Source of the DNA: a virus
IMG/VR virus record: IMGVR_UViG_3300044635_000119
Location: 1-21,323 of that record
Length of the DNA stretch: 21,323 nt
Strand: one strand, 5' to 3'
Made by a program: the position numbers and the translations under genes. The notes beneath the pieces are model-generated. The model had not been told where the DNA came from, ran no database searches, and was given only the letters and a program-made list of their open reading frames with translations. Within the stretch, counting starts at the first letter, position 1. Each line of letters begins with the position of its first letter. Shown here one piece after another: positions 4,722-11,477 of this stretch.

Positions 4722-6535
4722 ACATATTAACGATAGACTTTGAGACATATTATTCCCGTGAGTTCAGCCTAACAAAAGTTACCACTGAGGAATACATTCG
4801 TAGCCCTGAGTTCGAAACTATTGGCGTAGCCGTACAGGTCAACGATGGTGAGCCGGAATGGTTTAGCGGGGATGGCGAAGCCATGCACCAGTTCCTGACT
4901 AAATTTGATTGGGGGAATTCCCTAGCCCTTGCGCACAACGCCCCGTTCGATGGCGCAATTTTGAAGTGGGTCTACGGACTCAGCCCCAAAGGTTGGCTTG
5001 ATACTTTATCCATGGGCAGAGCTTTGCATGGCACTAACGTAGGCGGTAGCTTGAAGGTGCTGTCAAACTATTACGGCCTTGGTGAGAAAGGCATAGAGGT
5101 AGAAAACGCATTAGGTCTGCGGCGTCAGGACTTCAGCCCCGAACAGTTAGAACGATATGGCGACTACTGTAAGAATGACGTTACCCTTACGTGGGAATTG
5201 TTTAACGCAATGTCTGCTGGCTTCCCCGCTATTGAGTTGCGCCTGATTGATTTGACTGTGCGCATGTTCACCGAACCTGTGTTGCAGTTAGATAGAGAGC
5301 TTATCAAAGACCATCTACTTAGTGAGAAACAACGCAAAGAAGACCTACTCGAGAACTTTGACAAAGACGACCTGATGAGCAACATAAAGTTTGCCATTAT
5401 CTTGGAAGGCTATGGCGTATCACCACCGATGAAAGTCAGCCCCGCAAACGGCAAACAAACCTTTGCTTTCTCTAAAACAGACGAAGAGTTCAAAGCGTTG
5501 CTTGAGCATCCAAACCCACAGGTACAAACCTTAGTGGCAGCGAGATTGGGCACTAAGTCTACGATAGAAGAGACAAGGACAGCTAGGTTTCTTGGCATAG
5601 CTGAACGTGGCTCATTACCTGTACCCCTACGCTACTATGCGGCACACACGGGTCGATGGGGCGGTGACGATAAATTAAATCTGCAGAACTTACAACGCAA
5701 CTCACCTCTGAAGCATGCAATCATCCCCCCGGACGGATACATGATGATTGATTCGGACTCATCACAAATTGAAGCCCGTACGCTCGCATGGCTTGCGGAA
5801 CAAGACGACTTAGTAGACGCATTTGATCGGGGTGAAGATGTATACAAAATCATGGCAACGGCTATTTATGGCAAGAAGATTTCGGAGATTACAAAGGACG
5901 AAAGGTTTGTTGGCAAGACCACTATCCTTGGGTGCGGGTACGGGATGGGCGCGGCAAAATTCCAAGCGCAACTTAAGAACTTCAATGTCACGATCGAATT
6001 GGATGAAGCGAAACGGATTATTGACACATATCGAACTACGTATCCAAAGATTACTGAACTATGGAAGTCTGCGGCGTCAGCCCTCAAAGCCGTACTTCAG
6101 AATCAGCAGACAACGTTGGGCCGAGGCGGTATCTTAAAGATCGAAGGCAGTGATGGCATTCTATTGCCCAACACCTTGTACCTACGCTATCCCAACCTAC
6201 GCCTAATAGAGAACGAGGAAGGGAAGTCTGAGCTGGTGTACGACACCAAGAAGGGCAAGGCAGTTATACCGACCCGTATCTATGGCGGTAAGGTAATTGA
6301 GAACGTGTGCCAAGCGTTAGCCCGTATCGTGATCGGTGAGCAGATGCTCATGGTTGCGAAGAAGTACCGAGTGGTAATGACTGTACATGACGCCATCGCT
6401 TGCATTGTGCCGACTGCGCAAGTTGATACAGCCAAGGAGTACGTTGAGATGTGTATGCGTACCCGACCCAGTTGGGGCATGGAGCTACCACTTAACTGCG
6501 AAGCGGGAGCAGGGGCAAGCTATGGCGACTGTTAA
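4718..6535 (+). CDS. Family A DNA polymerase with 3'-5' exonuclease domain (605 aa)
   Basis: This is the phage replicative polymerase. The exonuclease domain comes first: D7-F-E9-T (motif I), HNAPFD near residue 75 (motif II) and YGDYCKNDV near 147-155 (motif III). The polymerase domain follows: YYAAHTGRWGG near 305; motif A D345-S-D-S-S-Q-I-E352; motif B with R396, K400 and Y408-G409; motif C T-V-H557-D558-A. Motif C ends H-D-A rather than the common H-D-E. At 605 residues it lacks the 5'-3' exonuclease domain of bacterial Pol I, as usual in phages. The start is GTG, overlapping the VRR-NUC stop; the next ATG is out of frame. A near-copy of the 14-bp palindrome lies at 4769-4782. Confidence 0.96.
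   Translation: MNILTIDFETYYSREFSLTKVTTEEYIRSPEFETIGVAVQVNDGEPEWFSGDGEAMHQFLTKFDWGNSLALAHNAPFDGAILKWVYGLSPKGWLDTLSMGRALHGTNVGGSLKVLSNYYGLGEKGIEVENALGLRRQDFSPEQLERYGDYCKNDVTLTWELFNAMSAGFPAIELRLIDLTVRMFTEPVLQLDRELIKDHLLSEKQRKEDLLENFDKDDLMSNIKFAIILEGYGVSPPMKVSPANGKQTFAFSKTDEEFKALLEHPNPQVQTLVAARLGTKSTIEETRTARFLGIAERGSLPVPLRYYAAHTGRWGGDDKLNLQNLQRNSPLKHAIIPPDGYMMIDSDSSQIEARTLAWLAEQDDLVDAFDRGEDVYKIMATAIYGKKISEITKDERFVGKTTILGCGYGMGAAKFQAQLKNFNVTIELDEAKRIIDTYRTTYPKITELWKSAASALKAVLQNQQTTLGRGGILKIEGSDGILLPNTLYLRYPNLRLIENEEGKSELVYDTKKGKAVIPTRIYGGKVIENVCQALARIVIGEQMLMVAKKYRVVMTVHDAIACIVPTAQVDTAKEYVEMCMRTRPSWGMELPLNCEAGAGASYGDC
4769..4782. repeat. CTAAC-N4-GTTAG palindrome family, one mismatch (in CDS)
   Basis: CTAACAAAAGTTAC, one mismatch in the right arm, near the 5' end of the polymerase gene. 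It is read as L-T-K-V. Confidence 0.5.
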
Positions 6536-6632
6536 CCCTGTATGGCCTTTTCCACCATTCCCAAACCCCAAGGACAGGGGCAACCGAGTCCCCAAGTTCA
6601 ACCCTGATAACCACGAGGATGCACCACTATGA
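6522..6632 (+). CDS. Very small proline-rich protein (36 aa)
   Basis: ATG at 6522 follows a purine-rich stretch (GGGAGCAGGGG) and overlaps the polymerase end by 14 nt; the stop forms an ATGA overlap with the next gene. The product is Pro/Asn-rich (NPVWPFPPFPNP) with an acidic end and no secondary structure evident. It fills an otherwise empty gap in a tightly packed operon, which is the main reason to accept it. No family recognised. Confidence 0.5.
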   Translation: MATVNPVWPFPPFPNPKDRGNRVPKFNPDNHEDAPL

Positions 6633-6787
6633 ACGACGATGACGATATTCAAGAATACGTAAATCCAAACAAGCAGCGAAACGATGTGTTGGAAGAGGTA
6701 GCCAAAGAGATCGAGAAGATGAAAGCCTTTGAGAAAGACACAATGGCAAGCTTTGCGGCATACATACGGAGCATGAAGCGTGATTAA
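6629..6787 (+). CDS. Small helical phage protein (52 aa)
   Basis: ATG at 6629, TAA at 6785-6787. The product begins M-N-D-D-D-D-I-Q-E-Y and continues with D-V-L-E-E-V-A-K-E-I-E-K-M, then K-D-T-M-A-S-F-A-A-Y-I-R-S-M-K-R. The 'KDT-x-x-SFA-x-YIR-x-MK' ending resembles a recurrent small phage protein of unknown function. It starts in an ATGA overlap with the proline-rich ORF and ends overlapping the GTG start of the next gene by 8 nt, so coupling on both sides supports expression. Confidence 0.65.
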   Translation: MNDDDDIQEYVNPNKQRNDVLEEVAKEIEKMKAFEKDTMASFAAYIRSMKRD

Positions 6788-7016
6788 GTACGACGGATAC
6801 GACGAGGCAATCATTGGGCCCGCAAGCATTTGGCGTGACAGTACTATGGTATCCGTATTGGTTTACGACGCCGAGAAGATACGAGAAGTCCTGATGCGGG
6901 ATGGTATGGATGCCGAGGAAGCTCGGGAGTTTATTGAGTTCAACATTGAAGGCGGCTACCTAGGGATTGAAACCCCTGTGCTAGTTTGGCCTAACGATAT
7001 ATGGGATGAAGAATGA
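6780..7016 (+). CDS. Hypothetical phage protein (78 aa)
   Basis: The GTG start at 6780 overlaps the previous gene, and the conserved-looking sequence begins at once (I-K-Y-D-G-Y-D-E-A-I-I-G-P-A). The body (SVLVYDAEKIREVLMRDGM, EEAREFIEFNIEGGYLG) is a compact acidic alpha/beta protein of a type frequently seen in phage replication regions, with no known activity. There is no membrane segment. It ends in an ATGA overlap with the nuclease gene at 7013. Confidence 0.78.
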   Translation: MIKYDGYDEAIIGPASIWRDSTMVSVLVYDAEKIREVLMRDGMDAEEAREFIEFNIEGGYLGIETPVLVWPNDIWDEE

Positions 7017-7657
7017 ATCAAATTAAAGCAATCGAAACTACGTACAAGGGCTACCGCTTTCGCTCAAGGTTGGAAGCACGATGGGCTGTGTTCTTTGATA
7101 CCATGGGTATAGAGTGGAAGTACGAAGACCAAGGCTACGAAAAGGAAATCTTTGCGAACGGCAAAACCGAAACCTTGCGCTACCTACCCGACTTCTTTTT
7201 GCCTAACCGCTATGGCACAGGTGTGTTTGTAGAGGTCAAAGGTGACAAGCAAGCGTTAGTAAAAGAACAACGAAAGTACACAGATCTTTTAGATTTTGGT
7301 AGCGTACTGCCGTATTTTGATGACTCAGGTGATGCAGGGATGCACGAACCTACACGTGGTTTGATCTTACTCGGTGATACACCTTTAGCCACAAAAGGAA
7401 AAACATTCTTTCATCCAATCGTCCAACACCACAAGGGCTTGGTCAGAAAGTGGGTGTACTTTACCCCTATGGGGGCAGTTGTAGCGCAACCTAATGAGTT
7501 GAGTACGTTATTAAACTTAGATGCAGATTGGAACATGTCGGGTGACGATTGGCTAGTTGAAATACGCGAGCTAACTACACCGCAGTTTTACCCAAAGGTT
7601 TATGATGCCTATGCCGCCGCACGTAGCGCTCGGTTTGAACATGGAGAAAGAGGATGA
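7013..7657 (+). CDS. PD-(D/E)XK nuclease-like protein (214 aa)
   Basis: The first 80 residues carry a restriction-endonuclease-like core: E21 in FRSRLEARWAVFF, D60 in RYLPDFFLP, and E74-V-K76 in VFVEVKGDK. This E...D...ExK set is typical of a family of small phage nucleases. The C-terminal 130 residues (GLILLGDTP, WVYFTPMGAVVA, then a charged helical end) are an uncharacterised extension. A role in DNA processing during replication or host DNA breakdown is likely, but substrate specificity cannot be read from sequence. It overlaps both neighbours by ATGA. Reasonably sure of the fold, not of the substrate. Confidence 0.8.
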   Translation: MNQIKAIETTYKGYRFRSRLEARWAVFFDTMGIEWKYEDQGYEKEIFANGKTETLRYLPDFFLPNRYGTGVFVEVKGDKQALVKEQRKYTDLLDFGSVLPYFDDSGDAGMHEPTRGLILLGDTPLATKGKTFFHPIVQHHKGLVRKWVYFTPMGAVVAQPNELSTLLNLDADWNMSGDDWLVEIRELTTPQFYPKVYDAYAAARSARFEHGERG

Positions 7658-8316
7658 GTATTGTTTGGTCATTCAGTAGCCTGAAAACATTTCAGCAGTG
7701 CCCTAAGAAGTACTACCATACTAAGATAGCCAAGGACATTGTTGAGCCGGACACACAGGCAACACTGTATGGAAAGACAGCTCATACTGTAGCGGAAGAA
7801 TATATTAGAGATGGGGTGCCGATCCCTGAACAGTTTGCGTATATGCAAGCTACCTTAGATACCTTAAAGGACATCCCCGGAGAAAAGTTATGCGAAGTAA
7901 AACTTGGGTTGACGAAGAACTTAGAGTCGTGCGACTTCGATGCTCCGAATGTATGGTGGCATGGGGTAGCGGATTTGGTGATTATCAATCGGACTACGGG
8001 GACGGCACACTCCATAGACTACAAGACGAGCAAGAGTGCGAGATATGCGGACGTGAAGCAACTCGATCTTGTCGCCTGTGGGTTATTCGCCAAGTTTCCG
8101 GAGATCAAGAGGGTAAAGTCGGCTCTCTTGTTTGTAGTCAGCAAGGAATTCGTGAAGGCTACGCACTATTCAGAAATGGTAGAGAAATACATTGAGAAGT
8201 CCGCCCAAGACGTTGCAAGAATTGAAGCGGCGTTAGAAAATGGGGTATGGAATCCAATCCAAGGCCCACTGTGCAAGTTCTGCTCGGTGAGAGAATGTGA
8301 ATACAACAGGAACTAA
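7654..8316 (+). CDS. RecB/Cas4-like Fe-S exonuclease (220 aa)
   Basis: This is a PD-(D/E)XK exonuclease of the RecB/AddB/Cas4 group. H44 (GKTAH), D107 (GVADLV), D122-Y-K124 (SIDYKTSK) and Q136 (KQLDLVA) form the metal-dependent active site. Four cysteines, C16 (QQCPKKYY) near the N-terminus and C207-x2-C210-x4-C215 (LCKFCSVREC) near the C-terminus, are placed as in the 4Fe-4S clusters of Cas4 and AddB. No cas1, cas2 or CRISPR repeats are present, so a phage recombination or end-processing exonuclease is favoured over a CRISPR role. It starts in an ATGA overlap with the preceding nuclease. Confidence 0.87.
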   Translation: MSIVWSFSSLKTFQQCPKKYYHTKIAKDIVEPDTQATLYGKTAHTVAEEYIRDGVPIPEQFAYMQATLDTLKDIPGEKLCEVKLGLTKNLESCDFDAPNVWWHGVADLVIINRTTGTAHSIDYKTSKSARYADVKQLDLVACGLFAKFPEIKRVKSALLFVVSKEFVKATHYSEMVEKYIEKSAQDVARIEAALENGVWNPIQGPLCKFCSVRECEYNRN

Positions 8317-8317
8317 C

Positions 8318-8632
8318 ATGCCCTACGTAAACAAACCCCGACCCTATAAAAAAGAATATCAACAACAGATTGCACGTGGCGAAAACCCAGATCGTTTAGA
8401 GCGTCAGCGTGCTAGAGAAGGTATAGATAAAAAGAATGCAGACCGAAACAAAGATGGACGTGCTGACGTCCGCGAAGGCAAAGATGTTGCTCACATCAAG
8501 GCACTATCTAAAGGTGGCACAAACGGGAACGGAGTCAAACTTCAAACCCCATCAGCCAATCGCTCGTTCAAACGTGGCTCAAACCACAAAGTTGTATCAG
8601 AAGTAAGCACCAAGGAACGTAAGAAAAAATGA
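8318..8632 (+). CDS. HNH-like small basic protein (104 aa)
   Basis: The start at 8318 (ATG, with AGGAA just upstream) is preferred over an in-frame GTG at 8297 inside the previous gene. The core R-E-G-K-D-V-A-H-I-K-A-L-S-K-G-G-T-N, followed by N-G-V-K-L and S-A-N-R-S-F, resembles the beta-beta-alpha metal fold of HNH nucleases, as seen in many short phage proteins. The cysteine knuckles of larger HNH enzymes are absent, and the D-V-A-H motif is incomplete enough that activity is uncertain. It is strongly basic. It ends in an ATGA overlap with the helicase gene. Confidence 0.72.
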   Translation: MPYVNKPRPYKKEYQQQIARGENPDRLERQRAREGIDKKNADRNKDGRADVREGKDVAHIKALSKGGTNGNGVKLQTPSANRSFKRGSNHKVVSEVSTKERKKK

Positions 8633-10032
8633 ACCTATCAGAATATACGTGGCCTCGTCCCCCGGGGTTCACGCCGTTTGAGCATCAGAAGACAACATCA
8701 GAATTCCTCACAACAAACCGCAAAGCGTTTTGTTTCAACGAGCAGGGTACAGGTAAAACAGCATCGGTCATTTGGGCTGTCGACTACCTCATGACCCTTG
8801 GATTAGTGAAGCGTGTGCTAGTGATCTGCCCTTTGTCGATCATGAAGTCGGCATGGCAAAACGATTTGTTTAAGTTTGCTATTCACCGCACCGTATCAGT
8901 CGCTTATGGAGCCGCACGTAAGCGCAAAGAGATTGTGAGTATGGGTGCTGAATTCGTCATCATTAACTTCGATGGTGTGGGCATCGTCAAGAAAGAAATC
9001 ATGGCGGGTGGGTTTGACCTCATCGTAGTAGATGAAGCGTCAGCCTATAAGAACGCACAGACTGAGCGTTGGAAAGACCTACGAGACCTAACAAAAGTTA
9101 TCAAGGGCTTGTGGATGTTGACCGGTACGCCTGCCGCGCAATCACCTGTGGATGCTTACGGATTGGCAAAGCTTGTGAACCCCAAGGGCGTGTCACCTTT
9201 CTTTGGGCAGTTTCGAGACACAGTGATGATGAAGCTCACTATGTACAAGTGGATACCCAAGCCGACCGCGCAACTAATCGTACACAAAGCGCTTCAACCC
9301 GCCATTCGGTTTGAGAAAGCCGACTGCCTTGATCTGCCGCCTGTTACGTTTGTTGAGCGAGATGCACCATTAACACCGCAGCAGATTAAGTTCTACAACA
9401 TACTGAAGAAGCAGATGCTCATTGAGGCTGCTGGAGAAGAAGTATCAGCCGTTAACGCTGCCGTACAAATCAACAAACTTCTACAGATAGCTGGAGGTGC
9501 GGTGTATACGGATACGAACGAAGTCATTGAGTTCGATGTGAGCAGTAGGCTCAACGTAGTTCAAGAGGTCATTGAAGAGTCAAGCCACAAGGTGCTTGTG
9601 TTTGTTCCGTTTACGCACACCATACAACTGCTTGAAAAGCATTTGCAGAAAAACAACATTACATGCGACGTGATTAACGGCTCGGTTCCTGTAAACAAAC
9701 GCTCGGATATTGTCAAGCAGTTTCAAGAGCAACCGGAACCAAAAGTATTAATCATCCAACCAAAGGCGGCGTCACACGGGTTAACTCTAACTGCCGCCAA
9801 CACAATCATTTGGTATGCTCCATGTACAAGTGTTGAGACGTACTTGCAAGCCAACGCACGTATCGACCGCCCCGGGCAAGTTAATAACATGACTGTGGTA
9901 CACATCAAAGGCAGTCCAATAGAAGCCAAGATGTACACGATGCTTCAAGGCAACATTGACAACCACCAAAAAGTAATTGATTTGTACAAGCAAGAAATTT
10001 CTTCAGAAGATGTTGACAATGTCAAATGTTAG
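8629..10032 (+). CDS. SNF2-like superfamily 2 helicase/ATPase (467 aa)
   Basis: Both RecA-like domains are present. Motif I is N-E-Q-G40-T-G-K-T44; motif II D135-E-A-S; motif III L164-T-G-T-P; motif VI Q407-A-N-A-R411-I-D-R-P-G-Q, where the RPGQ ending is typical of SNF2-type translocases. It is a stand-alone ATPase core with no accessory domain, as in many phage 'DEAD/DEAH box' annotations. A role in remodelling or unwinding DNA during replication or recombination is expected. Its last codons overlap the -35 box and operator (10013-10025) of the next promoter, and the stop TAG (10030-10032) lies within the spacer. An imperfect 14-bp palindrome lies at 9088-9101. Confidence 0.93.
   Translation: MNLSEYTWPRPPGFTPFEHQKTTSEFLTTNRKAFCFNEQGTGKTASVIWAVDYLMTLGLVKRVLVICPLSIMKSAWQNDLFKFAIHRTVSVAYGAARKRKEIVSMGAEFVIINFDGVGIVKKEIMAGGFDLIVVDEASAYKNAQTERWKDLRDLTKVIKGLWMLTGTPAAQSPVDAYGLAKLVNPKGVSPFFGQFRDTVMMKLTMYKWIPKPTAQLIVHKALQPAIRFEKADCLDLPPVTFVERDAPLTPQQIKFYNILKKQMLIEAAGEEVSAVNAAVQINKLLQIAGGAVYTDTNEVIEFDVSSRLNVVQEVIEESSHKVLVFVPFTHTIQLLEKHLQKNNITCDVINGSVPVNKRSDIVKQFQEQPEPKVLIIQPKAASHGLTLTAANTIIWYAPCTSVETYLQANARIDRPGQVNNMTVVHIKGSPIEAKMYTMLQGNIDNHQKVIDLYKQEISSEDVDNVKC
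9088..9101. repeat. CTAAC-N4-GTTAG palindrome family, one mismatch (in CDS)
   Basis: CTAACAAAAGTTAT, one mismatch in the right arm. It lies in the helicase gene and is read as L-T-K-V. Confidence 0.45.
10013..10025. promoter_or_regulatory. Putative operator, TTGAC-N3-GTCAA
   Basis: TTGACAATGTCAA is a perfect 5+3+5 inverted repeat over the -35 box, the same arrangement as at 4040-4052. It is followed by ATGTTAG, which makes CAAATGTTAG, the right-hand 10 bases of the other palindrome family. Confidence 0.6.
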
Positions 10033-10040
10033 TATATAAT
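10013..10040 (+). promoter_or_regulatory. sigma70-like promoter of the primase operon
   Basis: -35 TTGACA (10013-10018), 16-bp spacer, -10 TATAAT (10035-10040): both boxes match consensus. It lies over the last codons and stop of the helicase gene. The transcript should start near 10047, leaving a leader of about 110 nt before the ATG at 10159. Confidence 0.85.
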
Positions 10041-10046
10041 TAGATT

Positions 10047-10137
10047 TGTGTGGCAGTGGTGGGTATCGGGTTAGCGCCGATACAGCCTCTAGTATTAGGA
10101 CGAAACACTGCTTCATGTGAACTGCTACTGTCACACA
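10047..10137 (+). ncRNA. Structured leader RNA of the primase operon
   Basis: TGTGTGGCAGT (10047-10057) can pair with ACTGTCACACA (10127-10137) in an 11-bp stem with one G-U pair. Inside, GTATCGG (10063-10069) pairs perfectly with CCGATAC (10077-10083) around a 7-nt loop, and TCTA/TAGG (10088-10091/10096-10099) can form a small hairpin. A direct repeat ACTGCT (10107-10112, 10121-10126) gives GCAGTG (10053-10058) an alternative perfect partner, CACTGC (10106-10111). The closing stem begins at the predicted 5' end. No known riboswitch or tRNA is recognised; it could be a cis-regulatory leader or a processed small RNA. Confidence 0.55.
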
Positions 10138-10158
10138 CTTAACCATTAGGAGAATTAG

Positions 10159-10584
10159 ATGGACGAAGAAGTCAAGGATAGAGTCACCCCCATGGATTTG
10201 GACAAGCTGACCACAATCTACATCAAGATCAGAGACAAACGTGCCGACAACAAGCGCATGTTTGAAGCTGAAGACAACGATCTCAAAGAGCAGATGGAAG
10301 TGTTAGAAGCACAGATGCTCGATGTATGCAAAGAGATGAATGCCGACAGCATTCGCACCCCACACGGCACAATCATTCGCTCGGTAAAGTCACGGTACTG
10401 GACGAACGATTGGGATTCAATGTACGACTTCATAGAGGAGCATGGTGCATTTGGCCTGTTAGAGAAGAGACTTCATCAAACAAACATGAAGGACTTCCTC
10501 TCTGAGAATCCCACAGTTCTTCCACTTGGTCTCAATGTGGAGAATTCTTATTCCGTGGTAGTTAGACGTTCAAAGGAAAAATGA
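10159..10584 (+). CDS. Coiled-coil phage protein (141 aa)
   Basis: AGGAG (10148-10152) lies 6 nt before the ATG. Residues 12-65 form a charged helix with coiled-coil character (KLTTIYIKIRDKRADNKRMF, then EQMEVLEAQMLDVCKEM). They are followed by a beta segment (RTPHGTIIRSVKSRYWTNDW) and a C-terminal helix-plus-strand (LSENPTVLPLGLNVENSYSV). The layout recalls phage Gp157-like and related recombination accessory proteins, but the family is not established. It is the first gene of the third operon, directly upstream of the candidate ssDNA-binding protein, which favours a replication or recombination role. Function unproven. Confidence 0.78.
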   Translation: MDEEVKDRVTPMDLDKLTTIYIKIRDKRADNKRMFEAEDNDLKEQMEVLEAQMLDVCKEMNADSIRTPHGTIIRSVKSRYWTNDWDSMYDFIEEHGAFGLLEKRLHQTNMKDFLSENPTVLPLGLNVENSYSVVVRRSKEK

Positions 10585-10585
10585 A

Positions 10586-11473
10586 ATGAGTAATCTCACA
10601 ATCATCAACGAAGACTTGCCCGACTTCCTGCAATCAGCAGGTGTTAGCGCACTTACAAAACAACTCGCCGGTAAGACTGGCGTCAAGCGCATCGTGCCCA
10701 AAAACGGAATCTTCCGTAAAACGGTCGGCGGTGAAGAGATGGGCAAGATCAAGGGCAACCTGAACGCCATCATTGTTAACGCATCCCCTGCCGTGGGTCG
10801 TATCTTCTATGCAAAAGCATGGAGTCCTGATGCTGAGCCGACTGCGCCCGACTGCTTCTCTAATGATGGTCGTACGCCTGATGAGGGTTCATCAAACAAA
10901 CAAGCTGAGCGTTGCGATAACTGCACCCAAAACACCAAGGGTTCAGGTATGGGCAACTCAAAAGCTTGCCGCTATTCACGTCGCATTGCGCTCGTGTTAG
11001 AAGAAGACTTCGGTACTTCACTCGAAGGCGAAGTGTATCAAATGAACTTGGCATCCAAGTCATTGTTTGGTGATGGGCATGGCGACAATGCACACACGTT
11101 TGAAAACTATTCAAAGTACTTAGCCAACAACGGCAAGAGCTTGGACTACGTTATTACACAGATCAGCTTCAATGAAGAGAACGACAATCAGTCAGTGTTG
11201 TTCACGCCAACGCGCTTCATCAAGCAAGCTGAGTACGGCGTTACCAGTGAAGTGGCTAAAAAGCCTGACGTGCTGAAGATGGTAGTTATGACACCATACC
11301 AAGCTGACATGGCGGGCAAGCAAGCTAAGCTAGAAGCACCAGCCCCTAAAGCCGCGCCTAAAGCTGAGTCTCCTATTGAGGAGCCGACTAAGCGTGAGAA
11401 GAAAGCCGACCCCAAACCCACAGTTAAGAAAGACCTTGACTCTGTGGTAAAGGCTTGGAGCGAAGAGGAGTAA
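10586..11473 (+). CDS. Putative ssDNA-binding / replication accessory protein (295 aa)
   Basis: AAAGGA (10572-10577) lies 8 nt before the ATG at 10586. The N-terminal 230 residues are a mixed alpha/beta domain with four cysteines, C90, C110, C113 and C128 (APDCFSNDG, RCDNC, KACRYSRR), likely binding a metal. An Ala/Pro/Lys linker (about 245-280) leads to an acidic end, W-S-E-E-E. A folded core, flexible linker and acidic tip are what phage single-stranded DNA-binding proteins show, and proteins of this look occur in phage replication blocks. I infer that role; no OB-fold motif can be proven by eye. It lies 1 nt after the coiled-coil gene and just ahead of an HTH gene and the primase. Confidence 0.75.
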   Translation: MSNLTIINEDLPDFLQSAGVSALTKQLAGKTGVKRIVPKNGIFRKTVGGEEMGKIKGNLNAIIVNASPAVGRIFYAKAWSPDAEPTAPDCFSNDGRTPDEGSSNKQAERCDNCTQNTKGSGMGNSKACRYSRRIALVLEEDFGTSLEGEVYQMNLASKSLFGDGHGDNAHTFENYSKYLANNGKSLDYVITQISFNEENDNQSVLFTPTRFIKQAEYGVTSEVAKKPDVLKMVVMTPYQADMAGKQAKLEAPAPKAAPKAESPIEEPTKREKKADPKPTVKKDLDSVVKAWSEEE

Positions 11474-11477
11474 ACGC

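Noticed and set aside
7654-8316. Cas4-like gene as a sign of a phage CRISPR system
   Set aside because: No cas1, cas2, effector gene or repeat-spacer array is visible; Cas4-like nucleases are common in phage replication operons without CRISPR.
10048-10074. Tiny ORF GTG-TGG-CAG-TGG-TGG-GTA-TCG-GGT-TAG in the leader, with three Trp codons, resembling an attenuation leader peptide
   Set aside because: There is no Shine-Dalgarno, the predicted transcript starts almost on the GTG, no terminator hairpin follows, and the operon has nothing to do with tryptophan. The Trp codons come from the stem sequence.
10047-10137. Possible tRNA in the structured leader
   Set aside because: No T-loop consensus, no anticodon arm of proper size and no CCA-type acceptor arrangement; the stem lengths do not fit a cloverleaf.
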